Source: a virus. From it: DNA of 23,710 nucleotides. Within the stretch, counting starts at the first letter, position 1. Each line of letters begins with the position of its first letter. The notes under the pieces are model-generated. The model saw only the letters and a program-made list of their open reading frames with translations, was not told the origin of the DNA and did not search any database. The DNA lies in the IMG/VR virus record IMGVR_UViG_3300012954_000086, positions 1 through 23,710 of that record. One strand, written 5' to 3'. Both the position numbers and the translations under genes were made by a program. Below, in pieces: positions 18,101-23,710 of this stretch.

Positions 18101-20938
18101 GGTGCTGTTTATATTGAATACTCACAGCAAGATACAACACCAGATCCTTACCAGTTCTCTACATATGATGGCGCTTCTATTCAAGAAGAAGTTTATTCTG
18201 ATATTGTACAGATTACAGGTATTACGGGTACAGTTCCTGTCTCTCTAATCTCTCCTGGATTTACATCACAGATGAGAATTTGTACTGGTTCTTCTTCTGC
18301 TAGTTGTGGACCATGGCAGGCATCTGCTCAGATAGGTAATGGTCAATACGTACAGTTAAAAGCAATTACTGGTAACCAATTCTTCACTACATACACAGTT
18401 CAGTGTACTGTTGGTGATGCTTCTGCTAACTGGGATATTAATACTGGTCCACCACCTGACTCTGTTCCAAACCCATTCTTCCTAACACCTATTCAAGGTG
18501 CTATTCCTAACACTAACATCACTAGTGAAGAGATTACAGTCTCTGGTATTACTGTTCCTGTAACTATCACTGCTGTTGGTGGTCTTGCTGAGATTAGTGT
18601 GAACGGTGGAGCATATGTTCCTGGTGTCCCAGGTGCTACCATCTCAAATGGTGACACATTTACAATTAGAATGCCATCTTCACCTGACTTCTTGTCAGCA
18701 GTAACCACTACAGTAACTGTTGGTAATGGTGCTGATACTGATTGGACTGTTACTACTGCTGCTGAACTAGATTCAACACCAGATCCATACACTTGGATCT
18801 ATGAAGTTGGTGCTACGTTGCTGACAACATTTGAAAGTAATACTAACTTGATTCAAGGTCTTGGAACTGAGGTTGATTTCATTGTTGAGCAAGGTCTCGG
18901 TGATCAAGGTCAAAGTGGTGATTTGCCACGTATTATTTTGAATGGTACTGTACTACCAGCGGGTGTTACAACAACTCCAGTCAACAACTTTGATACACTA
19001 GCACTACAATATACAACTAGTGATGTTGTTGGTGAGACTAGAGTATTTAATACTAAGTTAGGTCTTGCTACCTCTACAGCAGGTTTCTTTGAAACTCCTT
19101 GGAGTGTAATTACTGCTGGTCAGTTCGGTACAGATCCTGTTCCTTTCTCCTTCGCTACACAGATTGCTGCTGCTACCAGTACATTTACTGAGGCAGTAGA
19201 AACTGTACAAATTGCTGGTCTATCTCCTGGTATTAGTGTTGGTTTATATGGTACAAACGGAATTCAATTCAACATTAACGGTGGTGGATACAATGTTTAT
19301 ACTGTAGCATCACAAGCAAACGTCAGTAATGGTGATACATTCACTGTTAGACTATTGTCATCTGGTATCCCTGGATTTACTAGGACAGCATTTGTATTTG
19401 CTGGTTCACAGGTATCAGGATTCTCTGTTCAATCTCCTGCTTCTGTACAAGATCCTATCAACAGTCAGTGGTACAGTTCTATCACACCATGTAAGTACAT
19501 TGGTAACACATTTAGTGGTGCTCAGATTAGAATCAATACCAAGTTTGATGGACTACCTGTTGGTGCTATCATGCCTGTCTTCCAAGATGCTCTAGAGAGT
19601 GATTTCTGGGGTAAACTAGATGGTAAGGCAGACTCTAGATTCCCAAGTTTTGTGTACTGTGATGGTGGATATTATGATCCAGCAGACTATCCAGTGCTAT
19701 TTGATGTCATTGGTTATGACTACGGTGGTAAGAGTGTAGGTGGAGATGTATACTTTAGAGTTCCTGATCTAAGAAACAGATATGTCAAGGGAACTGGTGT
19801 TATTGATGGTAATGCTCAGTCATCACCTGGATTGAACCCAAGTTTCAAACCAACCAAGCAATCTGGTTCCCCTGGTAACCAAGAACCTGGAGCATTTGGT
19901 GGTATGTGGTACATCGATACCATTGGTGATCCTGGTGTTGATGAACTAGAACAGGTTATTACTCCTGCTACAGGACAACCAGCACAGGAATCTGAATACT
20001 TTGGTATTGCTCAGGTATCTACTACTGGTTATACTGAAGTTACTGGACTGATCGAGTTCATTACATCTGGTAAGGCAACATGTCCTGTTGGATTGAAACC
20101 AGAAAAGATTTATGATGTTCCCCTACACTTCCACGATTTGATCTCTGGTGTTCCTGACCCAGGTAGATTCAAAGGTAGAGTTAACTGGGGTGGTACTGGT
20201 GGATATGGTATTGATGTTGTACCAGCTAATGCTGTTAACATTGGTTCTAACAATGCTACCTTTACATCATCAGGTCAGTTCTCATTCAACCTATGGGGAT
20301 ATGCTCTCCAGAACTATGATCTAACCTCAAGTAATCTACCTGGATCTACTGGTTGTGATGATTCTGGTTGGTGGGATGGTAACTCAAGTGACTGGCCCAA
20401 TAACGTTTCGCCAGGTTATGAAGGTATTGAAGAAGCCGATGAATATGGTGCTGTTACTATCGTACAGTCTGGTATTACTGGTGCTGTATATAATGAAATC
20501 AATTCTTATATTGATCTAGATGCTATTCCATTCCCAGGTCAGACTGGAGCATTTGGTGGTTCTAACGCTAGAAAGTTCCTCAGTACAGTTGACATTCCCG
20601 AGAAAGAAGTTACTGTCAAGTCTTACAACCCTGTCAATAAACTGAAGCACAATCACTACGTTTCATTGACTGCCATTGATGATGACCTAATCTATGGTTA
20701 TGGTAACTTTGAAACTGGTGGTACTACTAGTGCTGCTCTTGCTAGTTTCTCTGGTGGTATCAACAACTCAGTTGATCTAGAGTTCTCTGCTCTAGATGTT
20801 GGTATTCAGGTTCTTCCTGGTACATTCACACTACAACAAACTAAGCAGTTGATTCCTGTCCCTTCATTCTCACCTCAAGATCAAGTTCCAATGGTTACAC
20901 CTTATGTGTGGACCAAGTGGATGATCAAAGCGTTCTAA
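15200..20938 (+). CDS. Giant multidomain fibre protein: Ig-like repeats, glycine-rich domain, C-terminal tail collar (1912 aa)
   Basis: ATG 15200 is set by an in-frame TAA two codons upstream; only a weak purine stretch (AGAG) precedes it. Domain order: a partial Ig-like unit (1-55, NPGDKVQVRYPTP); a complete unit from ~95 (DIEIP) to ~195; further Ig-like units to ~500, including a GQGYDIGNTVTI beta insert; another unit from ~595 to ~700; a glycine-rich domain at 727-975 with inner strand DGTLIAMAGGGG (from 841) and closing strand GAVYIEYS; four tandem Ig-like repeats at 979-1414; a tail-collar domain at 1450-1535 (LPVGAIMPVFQ, FVYCDGG, DYPVLFDVIG, FRVPDLRNRYVKG); HFH at 1643-1645 and HNH at 1817-1819; end MIKAF. 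This looks like a long adhesive fibre with a gp12-like receptor tip. No enzyme motif is visible. A chaperone gene follows 25 bases later. Confidence 0.82.
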   Translation: MPFSSTPVNVNPGDKVQVRYPTPSTWNTQVTVNVQIGTGSDPDGVTFGTKIPDALPQSFSFIDQQGFENAFNGTNSPGAVSLFQRNTFYYSQVIDISDIEIPIPATISAVSNGPKNSNTNNTTAAFRIYRGGAFDSWRTSITANVANGTGGLQPGDKVQLRVQVPDWYVTSTLVTFTVGDETFGTNIGQPSTQFSRTWGITTRPQDQDILQYQFTDRVDQKRPADGGDTYFYQNVPITGIDGDVVLRASSTGDLQISADNSNWSQSIGDQLVLNDTLYTRIVNGPNYTQKRTGNLNVFAVGGDTYTRGSSFYENTTAGTYGSGGYAVTQNLGTVQDNWQSWTEVDRYPDPVDASPVFTYGVKLALTGAQPTGGFVPGNTYNVSGGNGNSMVVKLTTNGFNELEIVDPGQGYDIGNTVTISAGGQTATLNLLEYEKVVVSEDSVHNIAEPDYMYFADIPVTGLGTEYAAGIYNDLEAPFTNLGNNNPTIAQNTVASLNGQGVKMAVNIAGSPGFIRKNNSGSWVQQLIIENGDVINLKMKASGTFGNSQTAFVRIEGPPDGNPTIGNPTGGPVSPTFTEKLFSMQLVTRKARTVPYPFHATPVYLSDPGVEQIAEVKLRGLDASTTASITGGVGSLSADGVNWGSSVTVLPSTYILYVRQNASTASGGLAQLTYRIGTSADILAGDALFDTFRSYTRQFNVLGDFITQTYFGVGFTDFTNFGLPAFAGEEFFVSLIGAGGGYGGADIPASTGGPGGSGNVMRLKVQIPASQWPLDNFGNPDFTLRVYPADQGEDGIDYIQGAAGGAGGFGYANGGDGGNAGSGDPSGSGGGGGGASAITLTDGTLIAMAGGGGGGGGAGNDAATPLSLQYGNYNGNGSVNTSTVNINIAGDDAPNRSGQGGGPGGGGGGYDGTAGTLINSYIENGVTINTSDLDATGGNGGGAYYNTTYCTVLGGGTVSGQGAACGEAGAVYIEYSQQDTTPDPYQFSTYDGASIQEEVYSDIVQITGITGTVPVSLISPGFTSQMRICTGSSSASCGPWQASAQIGNGQYVQLKAITGNQFFTTYTVQCTVGDASANWDINTGPPPDSVPNPFFLTPIQGAIPNTNITSEEITVSGITVPVTITAVGGLAEISVNGGAYVPGVPGATISNGDTFTIRMPSSPDFLSAVTTTVTVGNGADTDWTVTTAAELDSTPDPYTWIYEVGATLLTTFESNTNLIQGLGTEVDFIVEQGLGDQGQSGDLPRIILNGTVLPAGVTTTPVNNFDTLALQYTTSDVVGETRVFNTKLGLATSTAGFFETPWSVITAGQFGTDPVPFSFATQIAAATSTFTEAVETVQIAGLSPGISVGLYGTNGIQFNINGGGYNVYTVASQANVSNGDTFTVRLLSSGIPGFTRTAFVFAGSQVSGFSVQSPASVQDPINSQWYSSITPCKYIGNTFSGAQIRINTKFDGLPVGAIMPVFQDALESDFWGKLDGKADSRFPSFVYCDGGYYDPADYPVLFDVIGYDYGGKSVGGDVYFRVPDLRNRYVKGTGVIDGNAQSSPGLNPSFKPTKQSGSPGNQEPGAFGGMWYIDTIGDPGVDELEQVITPATGQPAQESEYFGIAQVSTTGYTEVTGLIEFITSGKATCPVGLKPEKIYDVPLHFHDLISGVPDPGRFKGRVNWGGTGGYGIDVVPANAVNIGSNNATFTSSGQFSFNLWGYALQNYDLTSSNLPGSTGCDDSGWWDGNSSDWPNNVSPGYEGIEEADEYGAVTIVQSGITGAVYNEINSYIDLDAIPFPGQTGAFGGSNARKFLSTVDIPEKEVTVKSYNPVNKLKHNHYVSLTAIDDDLIYGYGNFETGGTTSAALASFSGGINNSVDLEFSALDVGIQVLPGTFTLQQTKQLIPVPSFSPQDQVPMVTPYVWTKWMIKAF
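17378..18124 (+). other. Glycine-rich (probable poly-Gly II) domain inside the 1912-aa protein
   Basis: It encodes residues 727-975. It opens with a hydrophobic strand and GAGGGYGG, passes through several Gly runs (SGGGGGGAS, AGGGGGGGGAG, GGGPGGGGGGYDG), has a central LIAMA strand and closes with AVYIEYS. The same order of elements is seen in the head of the 521-aa protein (residues 18-238), so the two are versions of one fold despite little identity outside glycine. Confidence 0.65.
18134..19441 (+). repeat. Four tandem ~100-120-residue Ig-like repeats
   Basis: Units begin at residues 979 (TTPDPYQF), 1087 (DSVPNPFFL), 1191 (DSTPDPYTW) and 1311 (TDPVPFSF) and end near 1414. The shared pattern is a D-x-x-P-(D/N/V)-P-(Y/F) opening, a (V/I)-(T/Q/S)-(I/V)-x-G(I/L) strand, a short NGG- or NG-type turn, an NGD or NFD (repeat A: NGQ) before a hydrophobic strand, and a closing strand such as TVTVGNGADTDW. 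More diverged copies precede the glycine-rich domain. This is a typical stalk architecture. Confidence 0.7.
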
Positions 20939-20941
20939 ATA
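20935..20941 (+). promoter_or_regulatory. Possible T4-type late promoter (CTAAATA)
   Basis: CTAAATA overlaps the stop codon of the 1912-aa gene and lies 22 bases before ATG 20964, which would leave a short leader. This is the same heptamer as at 15157-15163, again at a gene junction with a gap. Only suggestive. Confidence 0.35.
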
Positions 20942-20963
20942 GTAAAAAGGTATTCTAATAGAA

Positions 20964-21896
20964 ATGGCGTTCAATCCAGACGATTTTCAATTTGAGAAAA
21001 TCTTACCACCCGAAGAAAGGAAACCTATTCTAGAATGGGACGCTTTGCATCGTCTAATGGTAGTTCGTGTTAAGCAAGATGGCGAGTGGACTTACCTTGG
21101 TACGAAACTTGACACCCAGATTAATAACAACCTCCACAATAATCTACCAGATGAGTGGTCTAACGAAAACGACAGAATTGTAACTTTTGCTGTTTTTGAA
21201 GATGGTGAGCATATCTTTGAGAAGGAAAAACTAAAATTTGATTTTTCTGCTAAAACTTCAAAATGGTTGAGATATGAAAAGAATGATCTTACCGATGGTC
21301 AAGTAAGAGAACTATTTGATATTCTCAAGGCAGCACTGGCAGTACAACAAACTGATGCTGAGGTTGTAAAGTCGAAAGCAATCATTGATGTCGCTACTAG
21401 ACAAGAATACCTAGTTAAGACTGACGAGGTAAAGAAACAAAACCTAACCAAATTGCTACGTAGTTCTGATTGGTCACAACTACCAGATGCTACCGAAAGT
21501 TTCCCTGGTGAGATAGAGATGTGGACTGCTTATAGAACATATCTACGTGAAAATGTCAAGACTCCAGAAGATTTTGATGACATGCTAGATTATCTGATTT
21601 GGGATGAAGAGTACAAGTGGCCTATTGATCCCTTTGCTTATCATGAATTAGATCCAGATCACACGAATGATTATCTATCAGTACCATCTCACTTCAAGTA
21701 TAATGTATATGAAGCAGGAGAATACACTACTGAACAACTCGTAGGTGATGTTAAACAGTCTGCTCTCCTTGCTAAGAAGCGTCAAGATGAAGGTGGACTA
21801 CCAATGAACAAACAGATTTGGGATAAGATTCAACAGTATAAACTCAATGAGGGTCTAACTGGTGCTGTAATCGAAAACTTGAACATTTCGGAGTGA
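20964..21896 (+). CDS. Probable tail(-fibre) assembly chaperone with Phage_tail_APC-like domain (310 aa)
   Basis: The start is ATG 20964, 25 bases after the giant fibre gene. Residues ~158-197 carry the signature of a family of phage tail assembly chaperones (as in Pfam Phage_tail_APC): N-L-x-x-LL then SDWSQLPD (168-175) and W-x-x-YR-x-YLRE (187-196). The rest is acidic and charged, with a predicted helical stretch around 105-160 (VRELFDILKAALAVQQ). It looks soluble and cytoplasmic, unlike the Gly/Thr/Asn-rich virion proteins before it. Family members act during tail or fibre assembly; its place directly behind the fibre genes fits a dedicated folding or assembly partner, most simply of the 1912-aa protein. 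The N-terminal ~150 residues are not recognised. The ribosome site is weak (AAAAAGG about 13 bases upstream). Confidence 0.7.
   Translation: MAFNPDDFQFEKILPPEERKPILEWDALHRLMVVRVKQDGEWTYLGTKLDTQINNNLHNNLPDEWSNENDRIVTFAVFEDGEHIFEKEKLKFDFSAKTSKWLRYEKNDLTDGQVRELFDILKAALAVQQTDAEVVKSKAIIDVATRQEYLVKTDEVKKQNLTKLLRSSDWSQLPDATESFPGEIEMWTAYRTYLRENVKTPEDFDDMLDYLIWDEEYKWPIDPFAYHELDPDHTNDYLSVPSHFKYNVYEAGEYTTEQLVGDVKQSALLAKKRQDEGGLPMNKQIWDKIQQYKLNEGLTGAVIENLNISE
21890..21893 (+). promoter_or_regulatory. Shine-Dalgarno GGAG for the 127-aa gene
   Basis: GGAG sits at the end of the chaperone gene, seven bases before ATG 21901, indicating co-translation from the same message. Confidence 0.65.
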
Positions 21897-21900
21897 TATA

Positions 21901-22284
21901 ATGTACGTTACAACTAGAAATTTTGTGGAGTGGATGAGACACTACACAGAGGCAACACAATCAACCATTGTACTATTAAGAACTGTTGGACCTGATGGTG
22001 TAGATGATGCCACCAAGGCAAATAATATCTACTCAGCATATTATTTGAATATGCAATCCGAGAACCCAGCAATCTTTGACAAATTGTTGTACAATGAGTT
22101 CTCATTCGTTGAATTTACAACTGAGGAATCTGCTGATGACTTTTGTACCGAAAACTTCCCCGCTACTAAACCAGATGATGTGGATTATTTCATTCAATAC
22201 GTTATTTTTAGCAATGGATTGTATGTTAGAGGAAACGATGGGATGAACGGACTGAAAGAACCGCCACCACAACCACTGCCATAA
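21901..22284 (+). CDS. Small protein of unknown function, last gene of the structural operon (127 aa)
   Basis: ATG 21901 follows the chaperone stop by four bases and has GGAG at seven bases. The protein is acidic and rich in aromatic residues, with no Gly/Thr bias: FVEWMRHYTEA near the start, SFVEFTTEESADDFCTENFP around residues 68-87, YFIQYVIFSNGLYVRG near 97-112, and a Pro-rich tail (EPPPQPLP). I do not recognise the family. Its composition suggests a small folded cytoplasmic protein, not a fibre component; its position after the chaperone and before the terminator would fit an assembly accessory, but this is only context. A rho-independent terminator begins eight bases after its stop. Confidence 0.7.
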   Translation: MYVTTRNFVEWMRHYTEATQSTIVLLRTVGPDGVDDATKANNIYSAYYLNMQSENPAIFDKLLYNEFSFVEFTTEESADDFCTENFPATKPDDVDYFIQYVIFSNGLYVRGNDGMNGLKEPPPQPLP

Positions 22285-22291
22285 CTGTCAC

Positions 22292-22315
22292 AACCGCTCC
22301 CATGGGGGCGGTTTT
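22292..22315 (+). terminator. Rho-independent terminator closing the structural operon
   Basis: Arms at 22292-22301 and 22304-22313 pair over ten positions (AACCGC, one T-G wobble, then CCC). The inner pair must open, leaving a CATG tetraloop. TTTT at 22312-22315 follows the GC-rich stem. It is the only clear intrinsic terminator in the window. Confidence 0.85.
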
Positions 22316-22316
22316 C

Positions 22317-22325
22317 TGCTATAAT
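22317..22325 (+). promoter_or_regulatory. Extended -10 promoter (TGCTATAAT) for the helicase gene
   Basis: TG at 22317-22318, one base, then a perfect TATAAT at 22320-22325. This is the extended -10 form recognised by the host sigma-70-type polymerase and needs no strong -35; none is visible 17 bases upstream, where the terminator stem lies. The expected transcript start is near 22332, leaving a ~19-base leader before ATG 22351. Confidence 0.65.
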
Positions 22326-22340
22326 AACAGGGTAGTCAGC

Positions 22341-22344
22341 AAGG
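22341..22344 (+). promoter_or_regulatory. Shine-Dalgarno AAGG for the helicase gene
   Basis: AAGG is followed by six bases and ATG 22351. It supports this start over the in-frame TTG at 22348. Confidence 0.5.
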
Positions 22345-22350
22345 CGTTTG

Positions 22351-23598
22351 ATGCTCACCCTCCGTCCTCACCAGCAACGTGCTCTCGCTGCTCTTGAGAA
22401 CAATGCTTATGGTCAAGTCATTGTCCCCACTGGTGGTGGCAAGACTATCGTCATGATCAAGGATGCTGCTCGCCGTCTGACTGCTGCTACCACACCTCAG
22501 ACCATAGTTGTAGTTGCTCCACGTATTCTTTTGGCAAACCAACTGTGTGATGAGTTCTGGACTGCCTTCAACGGTGATGTCGATGCTGAGTTCTTCCACG
22601 TTCACAGTGGTGAGACTTCCTTCGGTAGCAGCACCAAGGTTCAGAAGATCCAGTGTCACGATGCTGTCTGTAAGACTGCTGGCATCCACCAAGTTATCTT
22701 CACCACATACAATTCGCTCCGTCGTATTGTAGAGGCAGGTATTGATGTTGATTGTATCTATTATGATGAAGCACATAATGCTGTCCGTCGTGACTTTTTT
22801 GATTCTGTGCTCAATATGGACGCCAAGTCCTATTACTTTTTCACTGCTACTCCTAAGCATACTCGTTCTGCTTACGGTCGTGGCATGAACAACAGCATGG
22901 TTTATGGTCCTGTGCTTGAGTCTGTCCCTGCTCCTGAACTGCTCAACAATGGCAGCATTCTTGCTCCTGAGGTTATCTCTTATGAGGTTGACTTCGAGCG
23001 AGTTAAGGGTCAGTTCTCCTATGAGTCTGACAAGGACACACTCACTAACCTGATCAATGACATTGATGCTGATGGTAACAAGATCCTGATTGCTGCTCCT
23101 AGCAGCAAGATCATGTTCAATCTGCTTTCCAAGACAACTGTTCTTGACTTCTTTCATGACAAAGGTTATGATGTGCTCCACATCACCAGCAAGTTTGGTG
23201 CTTATGTGAACAAGACTAAGGTCAACCGTGAACAGTTCTTCGACACCTTCAATGCTTGGGGCAAAGATCCAGACCGTAAGTTTGTGATCTTCCACTACAG
23301 CATCCTGTCTGAAGGTATCAACGTTCATGGTCTAACACACTGTGTGTTCCTTCGTCAACTCGATGTCATTCAAATGGCACAAACTGTCGGTCGTGTCATC
23401 CGTCTTAACAAAGACGACGCTGCTGACATTGCTTGTGGTAAGATTATCCCAGGCAAGTTTGACATGTATCGTAAGTCTTGTGGCAAGGTCATCGTTCCTG
23501 TCTTCAAGAACTACGGTGCTCCCACTATCAAACGTCTACAAAACCTTGTCGAGACTATCTTCGTCAAGGGTCTCCCCGCTGTCTCCGTCACTGTCTAA
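22351..23598 (+). CDS. SF2 DEAH-type helicase (415 aa)
   Basis: The start is ATG 22351 with AAGG six bases ahead. Superfamily 2 motifs are in order: LRPHQQRAL (Q-like motif, 4-12); Walker A PTGGGKT (26-32); VVVAPRILLANQ (motif Ia); DEAH (139-142); TATP (165-168, motif III); SEGINVHGL (motif V, ~318-326); QTVGRVIR (344-351, motif VI with both Arg). All catalytic residues for ATP binding and hydrolysis are present, so an active nucleic-acid translocase or helicase in the infected cell is expected. T4 UvsW has the same two-RecA core, but is ~500 aa with an N-terminal DNA-binding domain; this protein begins at its helicase core, so I do not use that symbol. It has its own promoter after a terminator. 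Arg codons are 17 CGT, 1 CGC, 1 CGA and no AGA, unlike the AGA-rich structural genes. Confidence 0.88.
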   Translation: MLTLRPHQQRALAALENNAYGQVIVPTGGGKTIVMIKDAARRLTAATTPQTIVVVAPRILLANQLCDEFWTAFNGDVDAEFFHVHSGETSFGSSTKVQKIQCHDAVCKTAGIHQVIFTTYNSLRRIVEAGIDVDCIYYDEAHNAVRRDFFDSVLNMDAKSYYFFTATPKHTRSAYGRGMNNSMVYGPVLESVPAPELLNNGSILAPEVISYEVDFERVKGQFSYESDKDTLTNLINDIDADGNKILIAAPSSKIMFNLLSKTTVLDFFHDKGYDVLHITSKFGAYVNKTKVNREQFFDTFNAWGKDPDRKFVIFHYSILSEGINVHGLTHCVFLRQLDVIQMAQTVGRVIRLNKDDAADIACGKIIPGKFDMYRKSCGKVIVPVFKNYGAPTIKRLQNLVETIFVKGLPAVSVTV

Positions 23599-23710
23599 TG
23601 GAAAGTTCAACTAAGCAGATCGGCAATCAGATCCTTGACTGGCAACAGTGCCAGGGTCTGATCAACAACAAACAAACCCTAATCATGGGTAAGCAAGCAG
23701 TACGTGATGC
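23598..23710 (+). CDS. Start of an unidentified gene, cut by the right edge
   Basis: ATG 23598 overlaps the helicase TAA by one base (TAATG). The frame stays open for 37 codons to the edge, beginning MESSTKQIGNQILDWQQ. The N-terminus is hydrophilic and Gln/Asn-rich, with no motif I can recognise. No Shine-Dalgarno is visible, so it probably depends on translational coupling to the helicase and shares its promoter. Reading continues beyond the window. Confidence 0.6.
   Translation, partial: MESSTKQIGNQILDWQQCQGLINNKQTLIMGKQAVRD

Noticed and set aside
9392-20938. Diversity-generating retroelement targeting the fibre genes
   Set aside because: No reverse transcriptase, no template repeat near a variable copy and no adenine-biased variable region were seen. 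An RT outside the window cannot be excluded.
22336-23328. 330-aa open frame on the minus strand across the helicase gene
   Set aside because: It lies opposite a helicase with every SF2 motif intact, has no recognisable motif or upstream signals, and is explained by the codon bias of the + strand gene.

Overview
The window looks like part of the late, structural half of a T4-like marine cyanophage (myovirus) genome, probably infecting Synechococcus or Prochlorococcus. Nearly every base is coding and all genes lie on the + strand. Genes abut or overlap by one base. The largest protein ends in a GWWLVEI-type C-terminus that I recall from cyanophage virion structural proteins. No host genes, tRNAs, insertion sequences, CRISPR arrays or integrase are visible, and there is no gap of 300 bases or more without a gene.

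Layout. (1) Bases 1-9392 hold the 3' part of a giant virion structural protein whose reading frame is open to the left edge, so its true start lies outside the window. (2) 9392-12000 holds two consecutive fibre proteins with an N-terminal tail-collar domain, each carrying two His-x-His motifs. (3) 12002-14787 holds two tandem proteins that share a 277-residue C-terminal half but have unrelated N-terminal heads; one head is an extremely glycine-rich domain, the other looks like a small lectin-type beta-sandwich. (4) 14789-15171 holds two tiny genes; the second is a free-standing copy of the last ~55 residues of the module in (3). (5) 15200-20938 encodes a 1912-residue protein built from Ig-like repeats, a second glycine-rich domain, more Ig-like repeats and a C-terminal tail-collar domain with two His-x-His motifs. 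(6) 20964-22284 holds a probable tail-fibre assembly chaperone and a small unknown protein. (7) A rho-independent terminator at 22292-22315 closes this transcription unit, and an extended -10 promoter follows immediately. (8) 22351-23598 encodes a compact SF2 DEAH-type helicase, and 23598 onward is the start of another gene cut by the right edge.

Taken together, region 9392-22284 reads as a cassette for tail or baseplate adhesion: several exchangeable receptor-contact modules (collar, glycine-rich, Ig-like, lectin-like) in different combinations, with a chaperone at the 3' end. The helicase unit differs from the structural genes in promoter type and codon choice. Functions are assigned from motifs and general family knowledge without database searches.
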